Assembly (NCBI GenBank): GCA_963700395.1
Contig: CAVOXI010000005.1
Span: 168,091-232,090, forward strand
Origin: Prado023 sp963700395
GTDB taxonomy: Bacteria; Actinomycetota; Actinomycetes; S36-B12; CAIYMF01
DNA: 64,000 nucleotides
Reading direction: 5' to 3'
The translations under genes were made by a program, and so were the position numbers. Of the stretch, positions 1 to 7,539 are shown one piece after another. Under the pieces are notes generated by a model. The model had not been told where the DNA came from. It made no database searches and worked only from the letters and a program-made list of their open reading frames with translations. Each line of letters begins with the position of its first letter. Position 1 is the first letter of the stretch.

Positions 1-1
1 G

Positions 2-94
2 ATCTTCTTCACCACCCTGCTGGTGCTGGTCAGCATCGTGATCGTCTGGTTCGCCGGATACGTGGTGTACAAGCTCTACCGGGGCCAGTCCTGA
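2..94 (+). CDS. C-terminal end of a small membrane protein (5' cut by window edge)
   Basis: An open frame entering from the left edge ends at TGA 92-94. The visible 30 residues form one hydrophobic segment (TTLLVLVSIVIVWFAGYVVY) followed by a short basic tail (KLYRGQS), so this is the membrane-anchored C-terminus of a small protein. It lies 2 nt before the next gene, which suggests one transcript. The family cannot be named from this fragment. Confidence 0.5.
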   Translation: MFFTTLLVLVSIVIVWFAGYVVYKLYRGQS

Positions 95-96
95 GC

Positions 97-627
97 GTGG
101 TCGGGTCGCTCCCCGTCGAGCTGGCCCACCTGTCGTGGCTGATCGGTCGGTGGGGCGGGATCGGTGAAGGTGGGTACCCCTCGGTCGACCCGTTCCGCTA
201 TGAGCAGGTCGTGGAGTTCGCCAGCGACGGCCGCGCCTTCCTGGAGTACCGCTCGGTGTCCTGGATCCTCGACGAGGACAACGTGCGGATCCGGCAGTCG
301 GCCACCGAGTCCGGGTACTGGCGCCCGCGCCCGGACAACGGCGTCGAGTTCCTCCTCGCCCATCCGACGGGCTTCGTCGAGGTCTGGGTCGGGCACGTCG
401 AGGTCACCGCGATCCATGACGCACGGGTGATCGGGGCCCGGATCGAGCTCACCACCGATGCCGTGGTGCGCACCGAGTCGGCCAAGGAGGTCACCGCGGG
501 GCATCGCCTCTACGGCCTGGTCGACGGGAAGCTGCTGAGCACCTACGACATGGCTGCGATGGGCCATCCGATCAGCAACCACCTCGCGATCGCGCTCGAG
601 CCGATCCCCGCCGGGACGGCGCCCTAG
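97..627 (+). CDS. Nitrobindin-like heme-binding beta-barrel protein (FABP-like)
   Basis: The 176-residue protein starts with GTG and carries the GxWxGxG signature of nitrobindins near the N-terminus (GRWGGIG, residues 17-23). The C-terminal part has MAAMGHPISNHLAIALEP, where a conserved histidine is expected to ligate heme. Family knowledge: these 10-stranded barrels bind ferric heme and may isomerise peroxynitrite or sense NO; the older name is UPF0678/FABP-like. The protein is cytosolic, with no signal peptide. It sits just upstream of a Fur-family gene with a 2-nt gap, so the two are probably co-transcribed. The family call is strong; the physiological role is inferred. Confidence 0.88.
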   Translation: MVGSLPVELAHLSWLIGRWGGIGEGGYPSVDPFRYEQVVEFASDGRAFLEYRSVSWILDEDNVRIRQSATESGYWRPRPDNGVEFLLAHPTGFVEVWVGHVEVTAIHDARVIGARIELTTDAVVRTESAKEVTAGHRLYGLVDGKLLSTYDMAAMGHPISNHLAIALEPIPAGTAP

Positions 628-629
628 CC

Positions 630-1109
630 ATGGACGAGGCGCGACCGGACTGGGATGCCCGGTTGCGCGCGGTCGGCCTGCGCAGCACGGCCCAGCGTCG
701 CGCCGTCCTCCAGGCCCTGTTCGTGGCCCGGCATGCCACGGTCGACGAGCTCGCGGTCGAGGTCCAGGTATCGATGCCCGACGTCAGCCTGTCGACGATC
801 TACCGCACGCTCGAGACCCTCGACGAGGCCGGGCTGGTCACCCACGCCCACCTGCACCACGGCTCGCCCACCTACCACTCGGTCGAGGAGGAGCCCCACG
901 TCCACCTGGTCTGCACCGGGTGCGGTGACATCGGACAGCAGCCCATCACGGTGGCCGCGTCGTTGGCCGCGCAGCTCGAGGAGGCGACGGGCTTCGTCGT
1001 GGACGTGTCCCATCTGGCCGTCCACGGGCTGTGTGCGGCCTGCCTGCGCGACGTGCCGCCGCGAGCGCCGGGAAGGCATGGGGAGTCCGCAGCGTTGGCC
1101 GAGATGTGA
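630..1109 (+). CDS. Fur-family metal-responsive regulator
   Basis: 159 residues. The N-terminal winged helix (about residues 10-85) includes STIYRTLETLDEAGLV, the Fur recognition helix region. The C-terminal dimerisation domain has HVHLVC and two CxxC pairs (C95/C98 and C135/C138), the structural zinc site. The ATG follows the previous stop by 2 nt, and the stop overlaps the GTG of the next gene. In actinomycetes this type next to a nitrobindin and a YgfZ gene is often annotated FurB/Zur-like. The sequence does not decide whether it senses zinc, iron or peroxide. Confidence 0.88.
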   Translation: MDEARPDWDARLRAVGLRSTAQRRAVLQALFVARHATVDELAVEVQVSMPDVSLSTIYRTLETLDEAGLVTHAHLHHGSPTYHSVEEEPHVHLVCTGCGDIGQQPITVAASLAAQLEEATGFVVDVSHLAVHGLCAACLRDVPPRAPGRHGESAALAEM

Positions 1110-2140
1110 GCACCCTGCGCGCCATCCCCGCCCCACCCGGAACCGTCGACGAGGCCGTGCCCTGGCACTACGGCGATCCGTTGGCCGAGCAGCGGGACCT
1201 GGTCGCCGGCCGCGGGGTCGTCGACCTCGGCAACCGCGATGTCCTCGAGGTGGCCGGGCCCGACCGCCTGCGCTGGCTGCACGACCTCACCACCGCGCAC
1301 CTGCTCGGACTCGCGCCGGGGCAGTCGCGCCTGGTCCTGATCCTCAGCCCGCACGGTCACGTGGAGCATGAGATCCACCTCGTCGAGACCGGCGATACCG
1401 TCCTGCTGAGCGTCGAGCCCGGGACGGGGGCGGTCCTGGGCGCCTACCTGGACTCCATGCGCTTCATGCTCCGTGTCGAGGTGATCGCGCGACCGGACCT
1501 CATCGTGGTCTGGGAGCCGATCCCCGAGCCGGATCCGTCCGGGCACCCGACCTGGCTGGTCCCGGGTGACTACTGGGTCGGCGGCCAGCCCACTGCGTCG
1601 GGCAGCGATCGTGGCGGGGACGCGAGCCGCTACGTAGCCACCCGACCCGCCAGCTTCCCAGGGCGTGAGGTGCTGCTGCCGCATGCTGACGCAGCTGCAC
1701 GCCTGAGTTCGGGTCGACCTGCGGGCACCTGGGCGCGCGAGGCACTGCGCGTCGCAGCTGCCGTGCCCAGGATCGGGTTCGAGACGGACCACCGGACCCT
1801 CCCGCACGAGGTCGGCTGGATCGGGGCGGGGGTGCATCTGGCAAAGGGCTGCTACCGCGGCCAGGAGGCCGTCGCCCGGGTGCACAACATGGGCAGGCCA
1901 CCGCGGCGGCTGGCGTTGGCCCACATCGACGGCTCCGAGGGCATCCTGCCGGCGCACGGTGACGAGGTCCTGCTCGGCGAGCGCGTCGTCGGCTGGGTCG
2001 CAACTGCTGCCCAGCACCACGAGCTCGGGCCGATCGCGACCGTCATGCTGAAGCGCTCCGCCGATCCGGGTGCGGACCTGCTGATCAGGGCGGTCGACGG
2101 TGACGTGATGGCCTCCCAGGAGGTCGTGGTCCTCCCCTGA
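1106..2140 (+). CDS. ygfZ: YgfZ/GcvT-like folate-binding protein (Fe-S cluster maintenance)
   Basis: The signature KGCYRGQE (near residue 246) is the diagnostic YgfZ motif, in which the cysteine is essential in known members. The N-terminal half resembles aminomethyltransferase GcvT (RGVVDLGNRDVLEVAGPDR). The role known for the family is tetrahydrofolate-dependent support of Fe-S enzymes. I chose GTG at 1106 because it overlaps the fur stop (GTGA), giving 344 residues, the usual length. Longer in-frame starts run back into fur and give an unnatural N-terminus. Confidence 0.9.
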   Translation: MSTLRAIPAPPGTVDEAVPWHYGDPLAEQRDLVAGRGVVDLGNRDVLEVAGPDRLRWLHDLTTAHLLGLAPGQSRLVLILSPHGHVEHEIHLVETGDTVLLSVEPGTGAVLGAYLDSMRFMLRVEVIARPDLIVVWEPIPEPDPSGHPTWLVPGDYWVGGQPTASGSDRGGDASRYVATRPASFPGREVLLPHADAAARLSSGRPAGTWAREALRVAAAVPRIGFETDHRTLPHEVGWIGAGVHLAKGCYRGQEAVARVHNMGRPPRRLALAHIDGSEGILPAHGDEVLLGERVVGWVATAAQHHELGPIATVMLKRSADPGADLLIRAVDGDVMASQEVVVLP

Positions 2141-2158
2141 GGGCGCAGGCCCGCCCAT

Positions 2159-2201
2159 GTGCTGACGATTCCGACCTCCGGACGGTCGGAATCGTCAGCA
2201 C
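2159..2201. terminator. Perfect 17-18 bp hairpin after ygfZ
   Basis: Left arm 2160-2176 (TGCTGACGATTCCGACC) is the exact reverse complement of 2184-2200, with a 7-nt loop, and a further G-C pair closes it. It starts 19 nt after the ygfZ stop. There is no T run, as is common for actinobacterial terminators. The arm is unusually long and perfect. Confidence 0.65.
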
Positions 2202-2263
2202 GGCTGGCGGGCACCCTGCGATGATGCAGCCCATGCTTCGATCGGCGAGGGAGGTGCGGGCAC

Positions 2264-2734
2264 GTGAGGGCTGTCGTGCAGCGCGTCGACGGCGCCCGGG
2301 TGGTCGTCGACGGTGATGTTGTCGGACACATCGACGGCCCGGGCTTGTGCGTCCTGGTGGGCGTCACCCACGCCGACACCGCAGGGACCGCGCAGAAGCT
2401 GGCGGACAAGGTCTACGACATGCGCCTGTTCGACGCTGACGCGCTCGGGGATCGGGTGCCCGCGGCGTTGTCAGGCAGTCGCGAGCTGTCGGCATCCGAT
2501 GCCGGGTTGCCCGTCCTGGTCATCAGCCAGTTCACGCTGTACGCCCAGACCCGCAAGGGACGGCGCCCCACCTGGGAACAGGCCGCACCTCGCCCCGTTG
2601 CGGAGCCGCTCGTGGCGACGTTCGCCGAGCGGCTGCGTGACCGTGGTGCAACCGTGGCGGAGGGGCGGTTCGGCGCCATGATGCGCGTCGAGCTGACGAA
2701 CGACGGTCCGGTGACGGTGATCGTCGACATGTGA
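2264..2734 (+). CDS. dtd: D-aminoacyl-tRNA deacylase
   Basis: 156 residues, the standard length. The N-terminus MRAVVQRVDGARVVVDG, the catalytic block SQFTLYA (about residues 87-93) and the C-terminal NDGPVTVIVDM (the Gly-cisPro-type pocket) identify Dtd. It hydrolyses D-aminoacyl-tRNAs and Gly-tRNA(Ala) in the cytosol as proofreading. Start is GTG with GGGAGGTG about 8 nt upstream. It is isolated from ygfZ by the hairpin and convergent with the DUF4388 gene. Confidence 0.95.
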   Translation: MRAVVQRVDGARVVVDGDVVGHIDGPGLCVLVGVTHADTAGTAQKLADKVYDMRLFDADALGDRVPAALSGSRELSASDAGLPVLVISQFTLYAQTRKGRRPTWEQAAPRPVAEPLVATFAERLRDRGATVAEGRFGAMMRVELTNDGPVTVIVDM

Positions 2735-2754
2735 CGGACGCCGACAGCGGGGCG

Positions 2755-4095
2755 TCACCGGCTCCAGGGCCTGCGCTTGCGCCGATGCTCCGTCAGGGGC
2801 ACGACCAGGCGCGTGACCACCAGCTCCTCCTTGTCGGGGTCGTCGCTGAGGCTTGACAGCTCGCGCATGAACGCCGTCGTGTCGGAATGGGAGTCCGGGG
2901 CCGTCGTCGGGGACGAGTCCACAACCGTCAGGGCAGGCGGTGGCGAGTCGTCCACCAGCGCCAGGGGTGCGGGCGGTCCGGCCGGGACCAGGGCCAGGCT
3001 CGGCTCGGCCGGTTGCTCGACCAGGGCGAGCGCAGGCGTGGCGGCGGGCAGTGGGGGCTCCTCCGCGACCGGGGTGGGGTCGGGGGCCGGGGCTCCTCCG
3101 CGACCGGGGCGGCGGCTGGGGGCTGGACCGTCCGCCGGGACGGCGGCTGGGGGTGGACCGTCTGCCGGGACGGACTCGGGAACGACCGGGTCGTCGCGCA
3201 GCAGGCCGCCGAACTCGGCCAGCAGCTCGCTCGAGCGTGGTGGCGCGTCGGACGGGGCCGGCGCGACGGGGTCGGGCTCGCCGGCATCGGTGCCGTCGAA
3301 GCGCCACTGCGGGTCCACCGGCTCCTGCGGCGGGCGCAGCACCACGACCGGCGCGAGTCCCGACTCATCCTCGGGGGTCAGGCTGGGCAGGGCGAGCAGG
3401 CCGGTGACGGCCAGGTCGGCCACGACCTGCGCGGCCTCCACGACTGTGAACCCGCACACGCGGGCAAGCTCGGTGACGTCCCGACGGCCGTCCACGCGGC
3501 ACAGCAGGGCCCAGTCGTAGGGCCCAAGGGGTGTCTGGGCGGGTCCGTTGCCCGGAGGGCCGAGCACGGGGGTCGCGTGCGCGCCGCCGACCCGCCGGAG
3601 CACGTCGGCCCTGCGGTCCCGGTTCTCCCGGGCCACCGTCAGCAGCTGTTCGATCTCGGTGGGTTCGATGATGTCCTGCCGGACGTGGCGCCCCGCATGG
3701 AACTCGGCGTTGATCACCTTGAGGTCCAACAGGTCGGCGACCTGGTCACGGACCTGGTCGCGGACGAATGCGTCGATGACCTTCGCGTCCACGTATCCCA
3801 TCCCGACCAGGACCTGGCCGATGAGATGGCCGGGGAACCGATCGCGCTGCTCGGCGGCCGCAGCGCTGAGCTGCTCCGGGGAGACAAGGCCACCGGAGAG
3901 GAGCCGGATCCCGAGGGCGGGCCGGTATCCGGGCACCTGCATCGCGTAGATCCGACCCCCCCGGACCCAGACGTGCGACATCTCGTCGGCGGGGTGGTTG
4001 ATCTCGAGCACCCCGGAGGCGCCGCTCTGGCCGAGGTCGCGGAGGATCGTCTCGGCCGTCGGGGCCCGGCTGGGCGCAGACGACTCAATGGACAT
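2755..4095 (-). CDS. DUF4388 (PatA-N-like) protein with a proline-rich tail
   Basis: 446 residues starting at ATG 4095, preceded by AAAGGAGCTC. The N-terminal ~110 residues (TAETILRDLGQSGASGVLEI, then IGQVLVGMGYVDAKVIDAFV) match the DUF4388 pattern seen in two-component-linked proteins. A second helical winged-helix-like block around residues 195-245 contains RVDGRRDVTELARVCGFTVV. The last ~200 residues are Pro/Ala-rich low complexity ending in basic RKRRPWSR. Family members link to motility or signalling in other phyla; no function is assigned here. A longer upstream frame exists but overlaps the divergent BKACE gene and lacks a ribosome site. Confidence 0.75.
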   Translation of the reverse strand: MSIESSAPSRAPTAETILRDLGQSGASGVLEINHPADEMSHVWVRGGRIYAMQVPGYRPALGIRLLSGGLVSPEQLSAAAAEQRDRFPGHLIGQVLVGMGYVDAKVIDAFVRDQVRDQVADLLDLKVINAEFHAGRHVRQDIIEPTEIEQLLTVARENRDRRADVLRRVGGAHATPVLGPPGNGPAQTPLGPYDWALLCRVDGRRDVTELARVCGFTVVEAAQVVADLAVTGLLALPSLTPEDESGLAPVVVLRPPQEPVDPQWRFDGTDAGEPDPVAPAPSDAPPRSSELLAEFGGLLRDDPVVPESVPADGPPPAAVPADGPAPSRRPGRGGAPAPDPTPVAEEPPLPAATPALALVEQPAEPSLALVPAGPPAPLALVDDSPPPALTVVDSSPTTAPDSHSDTTAFMRELSSLSDDPDKEELVVTRLVVPLTEHRRKRRPWSR

Positions 4096-4180
4096 GGAGC
4101 TCCTTTCGTCGCGGAGGAACCGTGTCAGTGGTGTCGTCGGCATCTGGGCGGGTGCGTCTTGAGCCCACGGAGGTGCCAAG

Positions 4181-5020
4181 ATGGCCGCCATGCCCGCTGC
4201 CACCCTCATCACGGTCGCGCCCACAGGGGCCGAGAGCCAGAAGGACGCCAACCCGGCCCTCCCCGTGACCCTCGACGAGCTCGTGGCGGCTGCGCGCGCC
4301 TGCCAGGACGCCGGAGCGGCGATGGTCCACATCCACCTCCGCGATGACGACGGCCGCCCGACCCTCGACCTCGCGCGCCTGCGTGACGCTGTCGCCGCGG
4401 TGCGCGGGGCGACGGACCTGATCGTGCAGCTCTCGACCGGCGGCGCCGTGACCGACCCGTTCGAGACGAGGCTCGCCGTCCTTGATGCAGCCCCGGACTC
4501 CTGCTCGCTGACGACCGGGACGGTCAACTTCGGCGACGACATCTTCGCCAACCCCTGGCCGTTCGTGGCCGAGCTGTACCAGCGCGCCCAGGCCCTGGGG
4601 ATCCTGCCGGAGTTCGAGCTGTTCGAGCTCGGCCACGTGACGGCCCTGAACCGCCTGCTGGACACGTACGGTCCCCCCGCCGGCGGGCACGTGCATGCTG
4701 ACTTCGTGATGGGCGTCCCCGGCGGGATCCCGGGGACCGCCGATGCCCTGGTCGCCGGCGTCGCGATGCTCCCCCCGGGTGCCACCTGGTCGGCCACGGG
4801 GATCGGGCGGTCCAGCCTGCCCGTCATGTTCGCCGCCCTCTCGCTCGGCGGGAACCTGCGCGTGGGCATGGAGGACACCCTCACCTACGGTCCCAAGCGC
4901 CCTGCGCGGGACAACGCAGAGCTGGTCGAGCGGGCGGCTCGGCTTGCCGCTGAGGCCTTCCGCCCGGCCGCCTCGCCCGCCGAGGCCCGCCGCATGCTCG
5001 GCCTCGCGGCCCAGGGATAG
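4181..5020 (+). CDS. BKACE-family beta-keto acid cleavage enzyme
   Basis: 279 residues. HIHLRD (about residues 49-54), EFELFELGH, HVHADFVMGV and GNLRVGMED are the conserved blocks of 3-keto-5-aminohexanoate cleavage enzyme relatives. These Zn-dependent enzymes condense a beta-keto acid with acetyl-CoA to give acetoacetate and a CoA ester; the two HxH-type histidines and the glutamate bind zinc. The true keto-acid substrate varies between members and cannot be read here. Start ATG 4181 has GGAGGTG at a good distance. The gene is divergent from DUF4388 and 12 nt upstream of an asparaginase gene. Confidence 0.85.
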   Translation: MAAMPAATLITVAPTGAESQKDANPALPVTLDELVAAARACQDAGAAMVHIHLRDDDGRPTLDLARLRDAVAAVRGATDLIVQLSTGGAVTDPFETRLAVLDAAPDSCSLTTGTVNFGDDIFANPWPFVAELYQRAQALGILPEFELFELGHVTALNRLLDTYGPPAGGHVHADFVMGVPGGIPGTADALVAGVAMLPPGATWSATGIGRSSLPVMFAALSLGGNLRVGMEDTLTYGPKRPARDNAELVERAARLAAEAFRPAASPAEARRMLGLAAQG

Positions 5021-5032
5021 GGGCTGATCCCC

Positions 5033-5977
5033 ATGGATGGCCAGGTGCTGCTCGCCCGGGTGACCCGCAACGGCTGGGTCGAGTCGGTGCATGCCGGGCA
5101 TGCCGTCCTCATCGACCCCGACGGCGCCGTCGTGCGCTCCTGGGGTCGCCCCGAGGACCCGGTCATGCCGCGTTCGTCCAACAAGCCGCTGCAGGCGGTC
5201 GGGATGCTCGGAGCCGGGCTGGACCTCAGCGGCGCCCAGCTGGCCATCTCGGCGGCCTCGCACAGCGGCGAGGCGTTCCACCTCGAGACGGTCCGGATGG
5301 TCCTGGCCGGCGGGGGGCTGACGGAGGCTGATCTCGCGAACACGCCGGCCCTGCCCTATGCGCCGGCGGCCCAGCTCGCCTGGATCCGCGCCGGGGGAGG
5401 TCCGACGTCACTGACCCAGAACTGCTCGGGCAAGCACGCCGCCATGCTGCGCACCGCGGTCGCCCTCGGCGCGCCGTTGACCCGGTACGTGGACCCCGAG
5501 CACCCGGTCCAGCGCGCAGCTGCCGCCGGGATCGAGCGGATGTCCGGGGAGCGGATCGTGGCGACGGGCGTCGATGGGTGCGGTGCCCCGGTCGCGGCGA
5601 TCAGCCTGGTCGGCCTCGCGCGCGGGTTCTCGCGGATGGTCCTGGCCGCGCCCGACAGCGATGAGGGCCGGGTCGCGTGCGCGATGGCCGCCCACCCCGA
5701 GCACGTCGGGGGTACGGACCGGGACGTCACCCTGTTCATGGCAGCCCTTCCCGGGGCAATCGCCAAGGACGGAGCGGAGTCAGTGCACGCGTTCGCCCTG
5801 CCCGATGGGCACGCCGGGGCGCTGAAGGTCGCTGACGGCTCCGAGCGAGCGAGGGCCGCGGTCGCCGTCGCGCTGCTGCGCCACCTCGGGCTCGGCCCGG
5901 CGGTCCTGGCGGCAGCGGCGCCCGCGCCGATCCTCGGTGGCGGGCTGCCGGTGGGCGCGGTGGAAGCGGTCATCTGA
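5033..5977 (+). CDS. Asparaginase II family protein
   Basis: 314 residues. ITRNGWVESVHAGHAVLID-type start (here VTRNGWVESVHAGHAVLID), MPRSSNKPLQA, SHSGE and NCSGKHAAML match the L-asparaginase II (PF06089) family typical of actinomycetes and rhizobia. It would hydrolyse asparagine to aspartate and ammonia in the cytosol. It is unrelated to E. coli AnsA/AnsB and uses a serine-protease-like fold. The close spacing to the BKACE gene suggests an operon ending in the strong hairpin at 6030. Confidence 0.88.
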   Translation: MDGQVLLARVTRNGWVESVHAGHAVLIDPDGAVVRSWGRPEDPVMPRSSNKPLQAVGMLGAGLDLSGAQLAISAASHSGEAFHLETVRMVLAGGGLTEADLANTPALPYAPAAQLAWIRAGGGPTSLTQNCSGKHAAMLRTAVALGAPLTRYVDPEHPVQRAAAAGIERMSGERIVATGVDGCGAPVAAISLVGLARGFSRMVLAAPDSDEGRVACAMAAHPEHVGGTDRDVTLFMAALPGAIAKDGAESVHAFALPDGHAGALKVADGSERARAAVAVALLRHLGLGPAVLAAAAPAPILGGGLPVGAVEAVI

Positions 5978-6029
5978 GCCCTCGCCCGAGCCCGGGACGC
6001 CCGACGGGTGGTCGCCGAGCCCGGGACGC

Positions 6030-6067
6030 CCGGAAGGGGCCCGACCGGGTGGTCGGACCCCTTCCGG
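6030..6067. terminator. Bidirectional hairpin between asparaginase and hbhA-like genes
   Basis: Arms 6030-6046 and 6051-6067 pair over 17 bp with one mismatch around a GGGT loop. It lies between convergent genes and can serve both strands. Just upstream a 17-nt direct repeat (CGAGCCCGGGACGCCCG) occurs at 5987-6003 and 6016-6032. Confidence 0.7.
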
Positions 6068-6099
6068 GTCTGATCTGCGTCCGCGTCAGCGGAACCGGA

Positions 6100-6777
6100 T
6101 CACTTGATCGTCGCGAGCACCTTGCGGTAGAGCGCAGTGGCCTGCTCCTGGGCGTCGGTGGCCAGGTCGGTCGCGTCGGCACGCAGGCTGGCGACGGTCG
6201 GGATCTCGACCTTGGGCAGCTCGACCTTCGGCAGCTCGACCTTCGGCAGCTCCATCGTGGGCAGCTCGACCTTGGAGGCGCGGTCGCGCAGGTCGGCCAC
6301 GGTCGGCAGCTCCACCTTGGACACGCGGTCACGCATCTCGGCGATCGAGACGTGGGGACGCTCGACCTTGGCGACGAGCTTCTCGGCCTCGGCGCGCACG
6401 TCGGCGATCGTCGGGACCTCGAAGCTGGTCACGTAGTTGCGGATGTCCTCAACGGTGGGGACATCGAACTTGCCGACCATCTCGCGGAGCTCGTCCACGG
6501 TCGGGACGTGCATGCCCTCGTGCTTCGGGGCGACCTTCTTGGCAGCGGCCTTGCGGGCGGCCGTGGTCTTGGTGGTGGCCGTCTTCTTGGCGGCCGTGGT
6601 CTTCTTGGCAGCCGTCTTCTTGGCCGTGGTCGTCTTCTTGGCTGCCGTCTTCTTGGCGGCGGTCGCCGTCTCCTCGACCTTGGCGGCGGTGTCCTCGACA
6701 GCGGCGGTGGTGGCGTCGGTCACGGTCTCCAGGGACTCCTGGACGGCCTCGGTGATGGGGGTGGTGTTCTCAGTCAT
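6100..6777 (-). CDS. hbhA: HbhA-like Lys/Ala-rich surface or DNA-binding protein
   Basis: 225 residues from ATG 6777, which overlaps the stop of the XRE gene (ATGA) with AGGAG inside that gene. Residues ~40-80 are an AKKTAAKK/TTAKK repeat tract like histone H1 tails. The rest is a run of related segments: VPTVDELRE, VPTVEDIRN, VPTIADVRA, LPTVADLRD, then ELPKVELPKVELPKVEIP. Mycobacterial HbhA binds heparan sulfate through a Lys-rich end, but there the Lys tract is C-terminal; here it is N-terminal. The neighbourhood (XRE, DUF2516) matches Rv0474-0476, which supports the name. Function is inferred. Confidence 0.7.
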   Translation of the reverse strand: MTENTTPITEAVQESLETVTDATTAAVEDTAAKVEETATAAKKTAAKKTTTAKKTAAKKTTAAKKTATTKTTAARKAAAKKVAPKHEGMHVPTVDELREMVGKFDVPTVEDIRNYVTSFEVPTIADVRAEAEKLVAKVERPHVSIAEMRDRVSKVELPTVADLRDRASKVELPTMELPKVELPKVELPKVEIPTVASLRADATDLATDAQEQATALYRKVLATIK

Positions 6778-7160
6778 GAGATCTCCTCTACTGGGGTTTC
6801 GTCGGCCAGCGAGTGCTGCGCCGAGTTCTCGGTCTGGAAGGCCGCGTAGATCTCCAGCAGGGCCCTGCGCTGCCGTTCGGTGAGCGTGGCGTCCTCGGAG
6901 ATCGCGTCGATGACCTTGAGGTCGCCGATGCGCTCCTCGAGCAGCCCTGCCCGGACGTACAGCGTCTCGGCAGAGATCCGGAGCCCGGATGCGATCCGGG
7001 TCAGGATGTCCGCACTGGGCCTGCGAAGCCCCCGCTCCACCTGACTCAGGTAGGGGTTGGAGATGTCCGCAGCCTTGGCCAGCTGACGCAACGAGATCTG
7101 GGCAGCACCCCGCTGTTCGCGGATGTACTCGCCGAGCTTCGTTGCGTCGATCTTGGCCAC
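6774..7160 (-). CDS. XRE-family transcriptional regulator of the hbhA operon
   Basis: 128 residues. An N-terminal helix-turn-helix (SLRQLAKAADISNPYLSQVE, about residues 23-42) is followed by a helical tail. Start is GTG 7160; an ATG four bases upstream is out of frame. It is translationally coupled to the hbhA-like gene and corresponds in position to M. tuberculosis Rv0474. The palindrome at 7182-7208 lies just before its start, which suggests autoregulation. Confidence 0.85.
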   Translation of the reverse strand: MAKIDATKLGEYIREQRGAAQISLRQLAKAADISNPYLSQVERGLRRPSADILTRIASGLRISAETLYVRAGLLEERIGDLKVIDAISEDATLTERQRRALLEIYAAFQTENSAQHSLADETPVEEIS

Positions 7161-7181
7161 ACATCAAGTATCCGCGGTGGT

Positions 7182-7208
7182 GCTTGCAATTGCAAGCGAA
7201 TTGCAAGC
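7182..7208. promoter_or_regulatory. Candidate XRE operator: palindrome plus third half-site
   Basis: GCTTGCAATTGCAAGC (7182-7197) is a perfect 16-nt palindrome, and TTGCAAGC recurs at 7201-7208. The three half-sites sit between the divergent XRE and DUF2516 genes and overlap the -35 zone of the XRE promoter (weak -10 TACTTG at 7170-7165). The AT-rich block stands out in very GC-rich DNA. Binding by the XRE protein is inference. Confidence 0.6.
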
Positions 7209-7245
7209 AGAGCGGCGTGAGATGGCTCACGCTGGTTGCGTCACT

Positions 7246-7251
7246 TACGCT
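7246..7251 (+). promoter_or_regulatory. -10 element of a leaderless transcript (DUF2516 gene)
   Basis: TACGCT ends 6 nt before ATG 7258, so transcription would begin at or next to the start codon. No ribosome-binding site is present. Confidence 0.5.
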
Positions 7252-7257
7252 TGTCCC

Positions 7258-7539
7258 ATGAACACCCTGACGACCGCGATCCTGTGGGCCATCGACCTCG
7301 CGACCCTGGTCGGGTCGGCGTGGGCCTTCATCCACTGCATGCGGACCCGTCCGGATGCGTTCCCCGCCATCGGGCGGCAGTCCAAGGGGCTGTGGATGGC
7401 CCTGACCGGCGGGGCGACCCTCGTGTCCCTGGCGTGGTTCAGCCCGATCGGGATCCTGGGCATCGCCTCGATCGTGATCGCCTCGGTCTACCTGCTGGAC
7501 ATCCGCCCCAAGATCGCCGAGATCCTCAGCGGCAGGTGA
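7258..7539 (+). CDS. DUF2516 family small membrane protein
   Basis: 93 residues with three hydrophobic segments (AILWAIDLATLVGSAWAFI, LWMALTGGATLVSLAW, IGILGIASIVIASVYLL) and a conserved basic C-terminus DIRPKIAEI. This is the small actinobacterial inner-membrane family found next to hbhA (Rv0476). Role unknown. Its stop overlaps the GTG of the downstream methyltransferase. Confidence 0.82.
   Translation: MNTLTTAILWAIDLATLVGSAWAFIHCMRTRPDAFPAIGRQSKGLWMALTGGATLVSLAWFSPIGILGIASIVIASVYLLDIRPKIAEILSGR

Noticed and set aside
2471..3520. Long Pro/Arg- and Gly/Arg-rich frames opposite and overlapping the DUF4388 gene
   Set aside because: They are low-complexity shadows of the Pro-rich coding region without starts or ribosome sites.
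4096..4884. N-terminal extension of the DUF4388 gene to 4884
   Set aside because: It would overlap almost the entire opposite-strand BKACE gene, while ATG 4095 has an excellent ribosome site.
5987..6032. Direct repeat of 17 nt as a CRISPR or iteron
   Set aside because: Only two units occur, beside a terminator; no array or replication gene is present.
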